From JAJDOJ01 sp034722015 (GTDB lineage Bacteria > Pseudomonadota > Gammaproteobacteria > JAJDOJ01): DNA of 19,972 nt. The notes under the pieces were generated by a model. That model was not told the origin of the DNA, ran no database searches, and was given only the letters and a program-made list of their open reading frames with translations. Where the stretch lies: contig JAYENI010000281.1 of the NCBI GenBank assembly GCA_034722015.1, forward strand, positions 1 to 19,972. The letters run 5' to 3'. Every line of letters begins with the position of its first letter. Positions within the stretch are counted from its first letter, which is position 1. A program made the position numbers and the translations under genes. Positions 1-10,529 of this stretch are shown here, in pieces.

Positions 1-2607
<2,607 letters not shown>

Positions 2608-2842
2608 ATATAACCCCAAACAATCTAATCACCTGGAATTATATGTGCTGATCACATGAACAACGACATGCTTGAATTTGCGGGTCCGTTACATCAGAAC
2701 CCGCATCATTACTTGATGCCTTCCAAATTTTTAAAAAACGATCTGCAGTATGCATCTGCAGAAAAAGAACAACATCAAGAACTCTTTGAAAAAGCCCTTG
2801 AGGTTATGCTTTGTGGCCGACGACACACCACCAATCCAGACT
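2608..2842 (-). other. tRNA-Ala to 23S internal transcribed spacer
   Basis: A spacer of 235 nt between the 3' CCA of tRNA-Ala and the 23S 5' end. In transcript order it holds a short hairpin, a boxA-like element, and sequence that should form the 5' arm of the 23S processing stem. The 3' arm is outside the window, so that stem cannot be tested. Open frames across it are not coding: they run straight through the two tRNAs. Confidence 0.85.
2721..2762 (-). promoter_or_regulatory. spacer boxB/boxA-like antitermination element ahead of 23S
   Basis: On the minus strand a hairpin comes first: 7-bp arms TCTGCAG/CTGCAGA at 2756-2762 and 2742-2748 with a 7-nt loop. It is followed directly by CGTTTTTTAAAAATTTGGAA (2721-2740), which resembles the E. 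coli 23S-proximal boxA (TTTAAAAATTTGG core). The hairpin-then-boxA order is the same as in the 16S leader here. Known role of the family: NusB/S10 binding and protection of rRNA transcription from Rho. The functional call is inference from position and similarity. Confidence 0.6.
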
Positions 2843-2918
2843 TGGTGGAGCCAGGCGGGATCGAACCGCCGACCTCCTGCGTGCAAGGCAGGCGCTCTCC
2901 CAGCTGAGCTATGGCCCC
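2843..2918 (-). tRNA. alaT: tRNA-Ala (anticodon UGC)
   Basis: A 76-nt tRNA on the minus strand beginning GGGGCCATAGCTCAGCTGG and ending with an encoded CCA at 2843-2845. The acceptor stem GGGGCCA pairs with TGGCTCC (one G-U pair), the T arm reads GGTTCGATCC, and the anticodon TGC is complementary to 2883-2885. It sits in the 16S-23S spacer after tRNA-Ile, the common gammaproteobacterial arrangement, and is released by processing of the rRNA transcript. Confidence 0.98.
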
Positions 2919-2990
2919 GAACGATCCGCTCAAGTCCTGCAACCGCGAGAATTCGAACCAGACTCTCTCTACCGGTCCGCCGGCTGGATG

Positions 2991-3067
<77 letters not shown>

Positions 3068-3176
3068 ATCTAGCCAACAACGACCGGATAAATCCGTGTT
3101 CTCTACGCGCACACGCAACCAGAAACTTCCGAGACTTATCGGGTTGCCCCGGTCCCCAGTTTCCGGCCTAGCAAAT

Positions 3177-3200
3177 ATCAGGTAACTTGTGAGGGTGCTC
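3177..3200 (-). other. 3' arm of 16S precursor (RNase III) processing stem
   Basis: This 24-nt segment, 28 nt past the 16S 3' end, is complementary to the leader segment 4906-4929 at 22 of 24 positions. Such flanking complementarity forms the long duplex that RNase III cuts to release pre-16S. The pairing is seen directly in the sequence; cleavage is inferred from the known rRNA maturation pathway. Confidence 0.8.
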
Positions 3201-3227
3201 GCGCCGTGTCGTGTGACGCAATCTCTT

Positions 3228-4787
<1,560 letters not shown>

Positions 4788-4905
4788 AAGTTGTCTGCGG
4801 ATTGCTCCACATAACTTTACCAGACGAAGAGGTTGACCCATCCACCCCCGAAGGAGTGGAAAGGTACCCTACGTCTTGTCTGTCAATGCATCACAGACGT
4901 AACGA

Positions 4906-4929
4906 GAGCACCCGCACAAGTCACCTGAT
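4906..4929 (-). other. 5' arm of 16S precursor (RNase III) processing stem
   Basis: Leader partner of 3177-3200. On the minus strand it reads ATCAGGTGACTTGTGC and onward, and pairs with the downstream arm apart from two mismatched positions. It lies between boxA and the 16S 5' end, where the processing stem is expected. Confidence 0.8.
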
Positions 4930-4933
4930 TAAT

Positions 4934-4965
4934 TTTTAACGAGCCTCACCGACATGTATTCGGTG
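4934..4965 (-). promoter_or_regulatory. rrn leader boxB/boxA antitermination element
   Basis: In transcript order a perfect 6-bp hairpin, CACCGA-ATACATG-TCGGTG (4947-4965), is followed by GGCTCGTTAAAAATTAATCA. The core GGCTCGTTAAAA (4934-4945) resembles the E. coli boxA TGCTCTTTAACA. The hairpin-boxA order matches known rrn leaders, where the Nus factor/SuhB complex assembles. The element starts only a few nucleotides after the predicted P2 start site. Confidence 0.7.
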
Positions 4966-4976
4966 GGAAGCGATTC

Positions 4977-5006
4977 ATTGTACTCATCATCCGCGAGAGC
5001 CGTCAA
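4977..5006 (-). promoter_or_regulatory. rrn P2 promoter (sigma70)
   Basis: On the minus strand TTGACG (-35, 5001-5006) is separated by 18 bp from TACAAT (-10, 4977-4982). Both hexamers match the sigma70 consensus at five of six positions. It lies about 108 bp downstream of P1, matching the tandem P1/P2 design known from E. coli rrn operons, and would start transcription near 4970, just before boxB. Confidence 0.72.
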
Positions 5007-5084
5007 TACTTGATGTCCGGTCCTCTGCGTCTCCCGCCTCTCCCTGCAACAGCTATCGGGTTCGTTTCGGCTAAGGAGGCGCGC

Positions 5085-5130
5085 ATTATAAGCCGCACAA
5101 TCCATTCGTCAACACATTTCGTGAAGATTT
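5085..5130 (-). promoter_or_regulatory. rrn P1 promoter (sigma70) with AT-rich UP-like region
   Basis: On the minus strand TTGACG (5107-5112), a 16-bp spacer and a perfect TATAAT (5085-5090) are followed by the GC-rich discriminator GCGCGCC, typical of rRNA promoters under ppGpp/DksA control. Upstream, AATAAATCTTCACGAAAT (5114-5131) is AT-rich and placed like an UP element. The predicted start is near 5077, giving a leader of about 290 nt before 16S. The promoter abuts the end of tyrS. Confidence 0.85.
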
Positions 5131-5132
5131 AT

Positions 5133-6332
5133 TCAGACGATAGATATCCTGGCGAAACGCCGCTTTCCAACCTGCATGACGTGGGTCTTCCCAGAGGCGA
5201 TTCTGAGGTCGCGCAGGCCCACCCGTTCCCCGTCTATCCGGACCGCGCCTTGCTTGATCATACGATAGGCCTCGGACGTTGATGGAACCAGGCCGGCGAG
5301 TTTCAGGATGTTGGCGATCGCAAGATCGCCATCCGGGGCCTTCAGCGAGTATTCCGGCATGTCTTCCGGTAAGGCGCCACGTCTAAATCTCGCGATAAAG
5401 TTCTCCTTCGCCGACCGCGCGTCACTGCGGGTGTGAAAACGGGCAACGATTTCCTCCGCCAGTGCGGACTTGATATCTCTCGGATTCGCACCGTCCCGGG
5501 CGTCTTGGCGTAACTGATTGATTTCGCTCTCAGACCTGAAGCTAACAAGTAAAAAATAGCGCCACATGAGCTCGTCGGATATCGACATCAACTTCCCAAA
5601 CATCTCATTGGCAGGTTCCGATATTCCAACATAGTTGTTCAAAGACTTGGACATTTTCTGCACACCATCCAGTCCCTCCAGAATCGGGACAGTAATGATT
5701 GTCTGAGGGCTCTGTCCGTATTGCCGCTGAAGCTCCCGCCCGACCAACAGATTGAATTTCTGGTCCGTGCCGCCGAGTTCCACGTCGGCTTTAAGGGCAA
5801 CCGAGTCGTAACCCTGAACCAGGGGATAGAGAAATTCGTGTATCGCGATTGGCTGCCCGGTAGAATATCGCTTGCTGAAGTCGTCCCGCTCAAGCATTCT
5901 CGCCACCGTGTACTTCGCCGCGAGGTGGATCATATCGACCGCGCTCATCTCCCCCATCCACTGGGAATTGAACACAACGGTCGTTCTCTCCGGATCTAGT
6001 ATCTTGAATATCTGATGCTCATAGGTCACTGCGTTCGCCATGACATCCTCCCGCGTCAATGGCTTTCGTGTGACATTCTTTCCCGTAGGATCGCCGATCA
6101 TTCCCGTAAAATCACCGATCAGAAAGACGACTTCGTGGCCCAACTCCTGGAATTGCCGTAGTTTGTTGATCAGGACGGTATGTCCGAGATGCAAGTCAGG
6201 TGCGGTGGGATCGAACCCCGCCTTAACCCGAAGCGGTTTTCCCCGACTCAATTTTTCGACAAGTTCCTCCTCAACGAGGATCTCTTCGGTACCACGTCGA
6301 ATAACGTTTAATTGCTGATCTACGGAATCCAT
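5133..6332 (-). CDS. tyrS: tyrosyl-tRNA synthetase (TyrZ-like class)
   Basis: Cytoplasmic class Ic aminoacyl-tRNA synthetase that charges tRNA-Tyr with tyrosine using ATP. The 399-residue protein has the HIGH-type signature HLGH at residues 48-51 and KMSKS at 226-230, both contacting ATP. The Rossmann core runs to about residue 320, and an S4 RNA-binding domain covers about 335-397 (IKQGAVRIDGERVGLRDLRI). The length equals that of the P. aeruginosa TyrZ type, which from memory also lies directly upstream of an rRNA operon. The start ATG (6330-6332) is preceded by AGAAGGAAACAAC, a good ribosome site. The TGA stop is 20 bp from the rrn P1 -35 box with no room for a terminator, so read-through into the rRNA operon is likely. 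The upstream 190 bp are shared with the divergent M23 gene. Confidence 0.96.
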   Translation of the reverse strand: MDSVDQQLNVIRRGTEEILVEEELVEKLSRGKPLRVKAGFDPTAPDLHLGHTVLINKLRQFQELGHEVVFLIGDFTGMIGDPTGKNVTRKPLTREDVMANAVTYEHQIFKILDPERTTVVFNSQWMGEMSAVDMIHLAAKYTVARMLERDDFSKRYSTGQPIAIHEFLYPLVQGYDSVALKADVELGGTDQKFNLLVGRELQRQYGQSPQTIITVPILEGLDGVQKMSKSLNNYVGISEPANEMFGKLMSISDELMWRYFLLVSFRSESEINQLRQDARDGANPRDIKSALAEEIVARFHTRSDARSAKENFIARFRRGALPEDMPEYSLKAPDGDLAIANILKLAGLVPSTSEAYRMIKQGAVRIDGERVGLRDLRIASGKTHVMQVGKRRFARISIV

Positions 6333-6452
6333 GTTGTTTCCTTCTGTTCCGGCATGAGCGGCAAGAGACGCGCCAGGCGAGCATCCCGGCTGAAAATTAC
6401 ACAGACCCGCTACGCGCGCCGGCTTTCGTGACTAACACACGTTATTTTTCTC

Positions 6453-6490
6453 TTGAAATTTTCACTATTTCAGCTATCTAGATATAGAAT
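6453..6490 (+). promoter_or_regulatory. candidate promoter for the M23 peptidase gene
   Basis: The 100 bp before the M23 start codon are much more AT-rich than the neighbours. TTGAAA (6453-6458) lies 16 bp before TATCTA (6475-6480); an alternative -10 is TATAGA/TAGAAT at 6483-6490. A perfect 10-bp palindrome TATCTAGATA (6475-6484) overlaps both. The exact hexamers are uncertain. Confidence 0.35.
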
Positions 6491-6523
6491 TACAGCTAGT
6501 TCGCTGATTTTATTTGTAACCAT

Positions 6524-7888
6524 ATGATAAAAAAGTATAAATTGAGTTCGTACTTGATCGCTTTTACGGTTTCAACTGGTGTGCTGGTCGTTGCCGCCCT
6601 GACTGTGGCGTCGGGCGGCGCCCATTCTTCCGGCGAGGACACGGCTCCATTGTCAGAAGCGAGCACCATGGAGACGCCACATCTGTCCGTTTCGCTCGAT
6701 ATACCGTCCGCTCAGACTGGCGCCGCCGCCCCCCCTGACGAAGAAACGCCGACGCAGTCATCACTCTCCCCGCTGAGCCGAGGCGCGACATGGCTCCCGA
6801 TAAAGGTTCGGCCGGGTGATTCCCTTGCGAGGATATTCAAGCGACATCAGATAGCCGATCAGTTGCACGCGGTCATCGGTGCCGGCCCGGCCGCCGAGAA
6901 ACTTTCTCTCATCAATCCGGGCGAGGAAATCCGCTTGATGATCGGTGGTGGCACCGTGCACGGACTCGAATACGATATTGATAAAACACATCGGCTCACG
7001 GTCGCACGGTCCGACAAGGGACTGGTCTCAATGATCGAGGAACGCCCGTTCGAGATCCAGATCCGCACCTCAGGCGGTATCGTAAAGGATTCCCTGTTTG
7101 CGGCAGGCAAGCAAGCCGGGCTATCGGATCACATTATCATGGAAATGGTGGCGATCTTTGCCTGGGATGTGGATTTCGCTCTCGATATACGCCGAGGTGA
7201 CAGTTTCACCATTGTCTATGAAAAATTTCATCGTGACGGCGAGATAATTGGAGAGGGAAAAATTCGTGCAGCGGAATTCATCACCCGGGGAATCGCCCAC
7301 CGGGCATTTCGATTCTCGACGGCAGATGGACGTACGGACTATTTTTCACCGCAGGGGCGAAGCCTGCAGAAGCAGTTCTTGAGAACACCAGTCAATATTG
7401 CACGAATCAGTTCGCGCTTTAATCTGCGTCGAAAGCACCCCGTACTGAACCGCGTCCGGGCGCACAAGGGGGTAGACTACGCTGCCCCCTCAGGGACACC
7501 GATCAAGGCGACGGGCGATGGAAGGGTAATCCACGTCGGGAAAAAGGGAGGTTACGGCAGGACAGTCGTTCTGAGACACGGTTCGAGCTACACGACACTG
7601 TATGCGCATATGTCCCGCCATGCCCGTGGGTTAAAGAAAGGAAACCGTGTCAGACAGGGACAGACAATCGGCTATATAGGAAAATCCGGTCTGGCAACCG
7701 GTCCCCACCTGCATTACGAATTCAGGGTGAACGGTAATCACAGGAACCCCCTTACGGTGAAATTTCCAAAAGCCCAGGCGCTACCCGCGACAGACAGGGA
7801 CGATTTCATGCAAGTCACGGCGGGGCTCAGCCGGACTCTGGACGAACAGCATCGGGCGACAGTGGCGCTGGCGCGGACAACGCAATAG
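6524..7888 (+). CDS. M23 family murein DD-metalloendopeptidase (MepM-like)
   Basis: Periplasmic zinc peptidase predicted to cut peptide cross-links in peptidoglycan, making room for new strands. The 454-residue protein starts with a basic N-terminus and one hydrophobic segment (about 8-28), an anchor or signal peptide. A low-complexity linker follows (about 35-85). Next comes a LysM/OapA-like region (about 90-140, WLPIKVRPGDSLARIF), then a second linker domain. The C-terminal M23 domain (about 308-405) carries zinc ligands His314 and Asp318 (HKGVD) and His397 in HLH (395-397), with His362 (YAH) as the catalytic-site histidine. All M23 key residues are present, so it should be active rather than an EnvC/NlpD-type activator. 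The ATG at 6524 lacks a clear Shine-Dalgarno sequence. It precedes anmK by 147 bp, grouping murein cutting with murein recycling. The equivalent Pseudomonas gene is, from memory, PA0667. Confidence 0.9.
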   Translation: MIKKYKLSSYLIAFTVSTGVLVVAALTVASGGAHSSGEDTAPLSEASTMETPHLSVSLDIPSAQTGAAAPPDEETPTQSSLSPLSRGATWLPIKVRPGDSLARIFKRHQIADQLHAVIGAGPAAEKLSLINPGEEIRLMIGGGTVHGLEYDIDKTHRLTVARSDKGLVSMIEERPFEIQIRTSGGIVKDSLFAAGKQAGLSDHIIMEMVAIFAWDVDFALDIRRGDSFTIVYEKFHRDGEIIGEGKIRAAEFITRGIAHRAFRFSTADGRTDYFSPQGRSLQKQFLRTPVNIARISSRFNLRRKHPVLNRVRAHKGVDYAAPSGTPIKATGDGRVIHVGKKGGYGRTVVLRHGSSYTTLYAHMSRHARGLKKGNRVRQGQTIGYIGKSGLATGPHLHYEFRVNGNHRNPLTVKFPKAQALPATDRDDFMQVTAGLSRTLDEQHRATVALARTTQ

Positions 7889-7919
7889 GGCCTGAATCGA
7901 CAAGCGGCTTCGTGGATAA

Positions 7920-7948
7920 TCCCCTCACGCCAGTTCGATCGGGGTGAG
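7920..7948 (+). other. stem-loop between M23 gene and anmK
   Basis: CTCACGCC (7924-7931) and GGGGTGAG (7941-7948) form an imperfect 8-bp stem (one G-G mismatch) around a 9-nt loop. No T-run follows, so it is a weak candidate for an intrinsic terminator. It could partly separate the two genes or stabilise the upstream transcript. Confidence 0.25.
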
Positions 7949-8035
7949 ACTGTCATCTCGAGTGGCGCCAAGCCAGGCGTTCCAGTCTCGCGGTCGAGCT
8001 TTTTGCAACGTCACAATCTGAGTCCCACCACAGCA

Positions 8036-9139
8036 ATGTTTCACATCGGTCTGATGTCCGGCACGAGTATGGACGCCATCGACGCCGCGCTGGTCGACTT
8101 TGGCGGCGACAACCCCCGTCTCGTGGCGACCCACGCTCATCCCCTACCCGCAAATATCATCTCGCGAACACGTAACCTGGCGCATTCGCCACATCCCATC
8201 AACGAGATCGGCGAACTCGACATTGAACTCGGCAGACTGTTCGCTGATGCGGCGAACGAACTGGTGCGGGCATCGGCGAAATCCCATTCGAGCATCGTGG
8301 CGATCGGCAGCCATGGCCAGACCGTATATCACCATCCAGAAGGTCCCCGACGCCTTTCGATGCAGCTAGCGGACCCCAATACGATCGCTGAGATCACCGG
8401 AATAACAACCGTTGCTGATTTCAGGCGGCGGGACATGGCGGCAGGAGGTCAGGGCGCTCCCCTGGTTCCTGCCTATCATCGCCACGTCTTCCACTCTCCC
8501 GAGGTAAGCCGCGTTGTGCTCAACATCGGGGGGATCGCAAATATTACGTTCCTTCCCGGGAAACCGGGACAGCCGGTAGTCGGGTTTGACACGGGCCCCG
8601 GAAATGGACTGATGGATTCATGGAGCGCCAGGCACGGGAAAGGCGCCTACGACGCGGCGGGGGACTGGGCGCGTTCAGGAACGATGAATCCCCGGCTGCT
8701 CGACCATATGCTGGGCGATGCCTATTTCTTGCAGGTTCCGCCCAAGAGTACCGGCCGGGAATATTTCAGTGAGAAATGGATCGGTAACGCCCTGGTCGAC
8801 GGGTGGCGGGAGCTTCCGCCGGAGGACGTGCAAGCCACTTTGCTGGATCTCACTGTCGTCACGGTAGAACGCGCAATTGGAGATCTGGTGCCGACACCGA
8901 CGGAGTTGTTCGTATGCGGGGGGGGGGCACATAATACCTGCCTGATGGAGCGAATCCGCATGCGCTGTTCGGGATGCCGCGTGTCGACGACCGGTGAATT
9001 GGGCACGGACCCGGACTGGGTCGAGGCCATGGCGTTTGCGTGGCTCGCGATGCGCACCCTGGCCGGAAAGCCTGGCAACGTCACGTCGGTAACCGGCGCC
9101 CGGCACCCGGTGGTGCTTGGCGGAATCTACCGCGCCTGA
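8036..9139 (+). CDS. anmK: anhydro-N-acetylmuramic acid kinase
   Basis: Cytoplasmic enzyme of cell-wall recycling: it opens and phosphorylates 1,6-anhydro-MurNAc to MurNAc-6-phosphate, the substrate of MurQ. The ASKHA-fold signatures are intact: GLMSGTSMD (5-13, phosphate 1), LNIGGIANI (162-170), GFDTGPGN (183-190, with Asp185 at the catalytic-base position), and VCGGGAHN (adenosine region). I chose the ATG at 8036, giving 367 residues against about 369 in E. coli, because it places the start four residues before GLMSGTSMD. An in-frame TTG at 8003 would add an unlikely tail. No strong ribosome site precedes either start. The codons for GGGA form a run of ten G (8918-8927). It converges on erpA with a 60-bp gap. 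Confidence 0.95.
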   Translation: MFHIGLMSGTSMDAIDAALVDFGGDNPRLVATHAHPLPANIISRTRNLAHSPHPINEIGELDIELGRLFADAANELVRASAKSHSSIVAIGSHGQTVYHHPEGPRRLSMQLADPNTIAEITGITTVADFRRRDMAAGGQGAPLVPAYHRHVFHSPEVSRVVLNIGGIANITFLPGKPGQPVVGFDTGPGNGLMDSWSARHGKGAYDAAGDWARSGTMNPRLLDHMLGDAYFLQVPPKSTGREYFSEKWIGNALVDGWRELPPEDVQATLLDLTVVTVERAIGDLVPTPTELFVCGGGAHNTCLMERIRMRCSGCRVSTTGELGTDPDWVEAMAFAWLAMRTLAGKPGNVTSVTGARHPVVLGGIYRA

Positions 9140-9199
9140 GTCACCGGGAGCTTGCCATGAACAGATGCCTGGATCCCGGGGAATCAGTCACCGCGCCGC

Positions 9200-9553
9200 C
9201 TACGCAGAGAACGATGACCCGCAACCACAGGTCGTCGTGGCATTGGGATTCCGGATAACGAACTGCGCGCCTTCAAGACCGTCGGTATAGTCGATTTCGG
9301 CGCCAACGAGATACTGAAAGCTCATGGGGTCAATCAAAAGCGTCACGCCGCCGTTCTGAACTTCGGTATCCCCGTCCTGTGTTGCCTCGTCGAACGTGAA
9401 TCCGTACTGAAACCCCGAGCACCCGCCTCCACTGACGAACACCCTCAGTTTGAGCTGATCGTTCTTTTCCTCGTCGATCAATTCCTTGACCTTGGCTGCC
9501 GCCGCGTCCGTAAAAATCAATGGCGCTGCCGCCGCAGTAGCTGTTTCTGACAT
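9200..9553 (-). CDS. erpA: iron-sulfur cluster insertion protein ErpA (A-type carrier)
   Basis: A-type Fe-S carrier that accepts clusters from the Isc/Suf machinery and hands them to apo-proteins, in E. coli notably IspG/IspH and respiratory enzymes. The 117-residue protein has the three invariant cysteines Cys45 (GGGCSGFQYGF), Cys109 and Cys111 (CGCGSSF). SGFQYGF and the C-terminal CGCGSSF favour ErpA over IscA or SufA. The ATG at 9551-9553 follows GGAGAG at suitable spacing. The start region is set by an IscR type 1-like operator 44-68 bp upstream. It is separated from the DUF6776-type gene by 103 bp and has its own regulatory region, so it is probably transcribed alone as well as by read-through. 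Stop TAG. Confidence 0.96.
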   Translation of the reverse strand: MSETATAAAAPLIFTDAAAAKVKELIDEEKNDQLKLRVFVSGGGCSGFQYGFTFDEATQDGDTEVQNGGVTLLIDPMSFQYLVGAEIDYTDGLEGAQFVIRNPNATTTCGCGSSFSA

Positions 9554-9596
9554 TGCGGTGTCTCTCCAGAATGCGAAATATTAAGAAAAGGCTAAT

Positions 9597-9621
9597 TTAA
9601 TTGACTAATTTAGTCAAGAAT
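9597..9621 (-). promoter_or_regulatory. IscR type 1 operator in the erpA promoter
   Basis: The 17-bp core TTGACTAAATTAGTCAA (minus strand; 9601-9617) is a perfect 8-bp inverted repeat around one A. It fits every position of the central part of the known IscR type 1 consensus (YYGACTRWWWYAGTCRR). The flanks match five of the eight remaining consensus positions. TTGACT inside it could also serve as a -35 box, so bound IscR would block RNA polymerase. E. coli erpA is a known IscR-repressed gene. Binding here is inferred; iscR is not in this window. Confidence 0.82.
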
Positions 9622-9656
9622 ACGCTTTCGGAACAAGGAGAGTCTCTACGGCAGCG

Positions 9657-10394
9657 TCAGGAAACAACCCACGGATAGGTGTTCTCAAACTTTTTCAGAC
9701 CTTTCGTCTTGGGAACGACCCTGATGGTCAGCACCCTGGGCTCGAAATCCTCGGGCAGAAGGATAACTCCCTCTACAACCTGAAAATACTTGAAAGCGAA
9801 CCCCGGAAGGTTCTTTTCTCCCAGTTCTTTCTGTGACAGGGTCTTGGGGACACCCCGCGCTTCTCCGCTGACGCTGATTTTCAGGTTTCCTTTCGACAGC
9901 TTGCGACCCTTGCGATTCTGCATCAGGATCACCTTGTAATGGAACTGTCTGTCCTTTCCCGTGGGCAGCAACTCGAAGTCCATCACGCCGAGACCATCCT
10001 GGACCTTACCCGGGGACACGACGTGCTTGTAGAACGCCACGTCCTTGTTGCACTGAAGAATGCGGGCCTCGCTTTCCTCCACCATGGTACGCAGGTCTTC
10101 CATGGTCCTCCCGTCAACCTCCATCGCCCGCTCCAGCATGACGATCTTGCCAAACAGTTCCGAACGGAGGTTGGTCAATTCGCGGGTCTTGATGCGAAGA
10201 TCGGCCAGTTCTCCTGCCTGTGACACCGAGAGCGTCTCGCCGCGGGACAGTCCCATCCAAAAACCGATCGAGCCACCGATGACGGCCACGGCCATCACGA
10301 GCGCCAGCACGAGGTCCACGTGCCCCGTAATCCTCAATTTGCTCACGTGGAAAAAATCTCCCGGTGCGTTGATTGGTTCAGCGATCGGCTCCAT
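9657..10394 (-). CDS. inner-membrane coiled-coil protein, DUF6776-type
   Basis: A 245-residue protein of no known function that resembles the DUF6776 family, found between argC and erpA in pseudomonads (from memory PA0664). It has a short cytoplasmic N-terminus, one membrane helix (about 27-48, VDLVLALVMAVAVIGGSIGF) and a coiled coil (about 55-115, repeated L/E/R heptads with LRSELFGKIVMLERAMEV). A periplasmic beta-rich C-terminal domain follows (about 125-245). This is the layout of a bitopic protein that spaces or tethers something at the membrane. I chose the ATG at 10394; an in-frame TTG at 10463 would add 23 polar residues inside an inverted repeat and is less convincing. The nearest upstream ribosome-site match is GAAAGA. 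It lies 135 bp downstream of argC on the same strand and may be co-transcribed. Confidence 0.75.
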   Translation of the reverse strand: MEPIAEPINAPGDFFHVSKLRITGHVDLVLALVMAVAVIGGSIGFWMGLSRGETLSVSQAGELADLRIKTRELTNLRSELFGKIVMLERAMEVDGRTMEDLRTMVEESEARILQCNKDVAFYKHVVSPGKVQDGLGVMDFELLPTGKDRQFHYKVILMQNRKGRKLSKGNLKISVSGEARGVPKTLSQKELGEKNLPGFAFKYFQVVEGVILLPEDFEPRVLTIRVVPKTKGLKKFENTYPWVVS

Positions 10395-10460
10395 CGGGTG
10401 TTGTCTTTCAGTATCTTGGGCCCTATTTGTAACGTCGAATGGTGTCACAAGAGCGTTCTT

Positions 10461-10473
10461 CAACAGCCTGTTG
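10461..10473. repeat. short inverted repeat between argC and the DUF6776-type gene
   Basis: CAACAGCCTGTTG is a perfect 6-1-6 palindrome. On the minus strand it reads into GGCTGTTGAA, the same ten bases that open the inverted-repeat element at 16096. No T-run follows in the argC direction, so a terminator role is not supported. It may be a remnant of that repeat family or chance. Confidence 0.3.
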
Positions 10474-10529
10474 ACTGGGCGTCCGAAGCGCGCTCACGCG
10501 ACCCTCGGCCACAGGCCAAACCAATTGCT

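Noticed and set aside
7920..7948. Intrinsic terminator after the M23 gene
   Set aside because: The stem is imperfect and lacks a T-run, so I list it only as a stem-loop.
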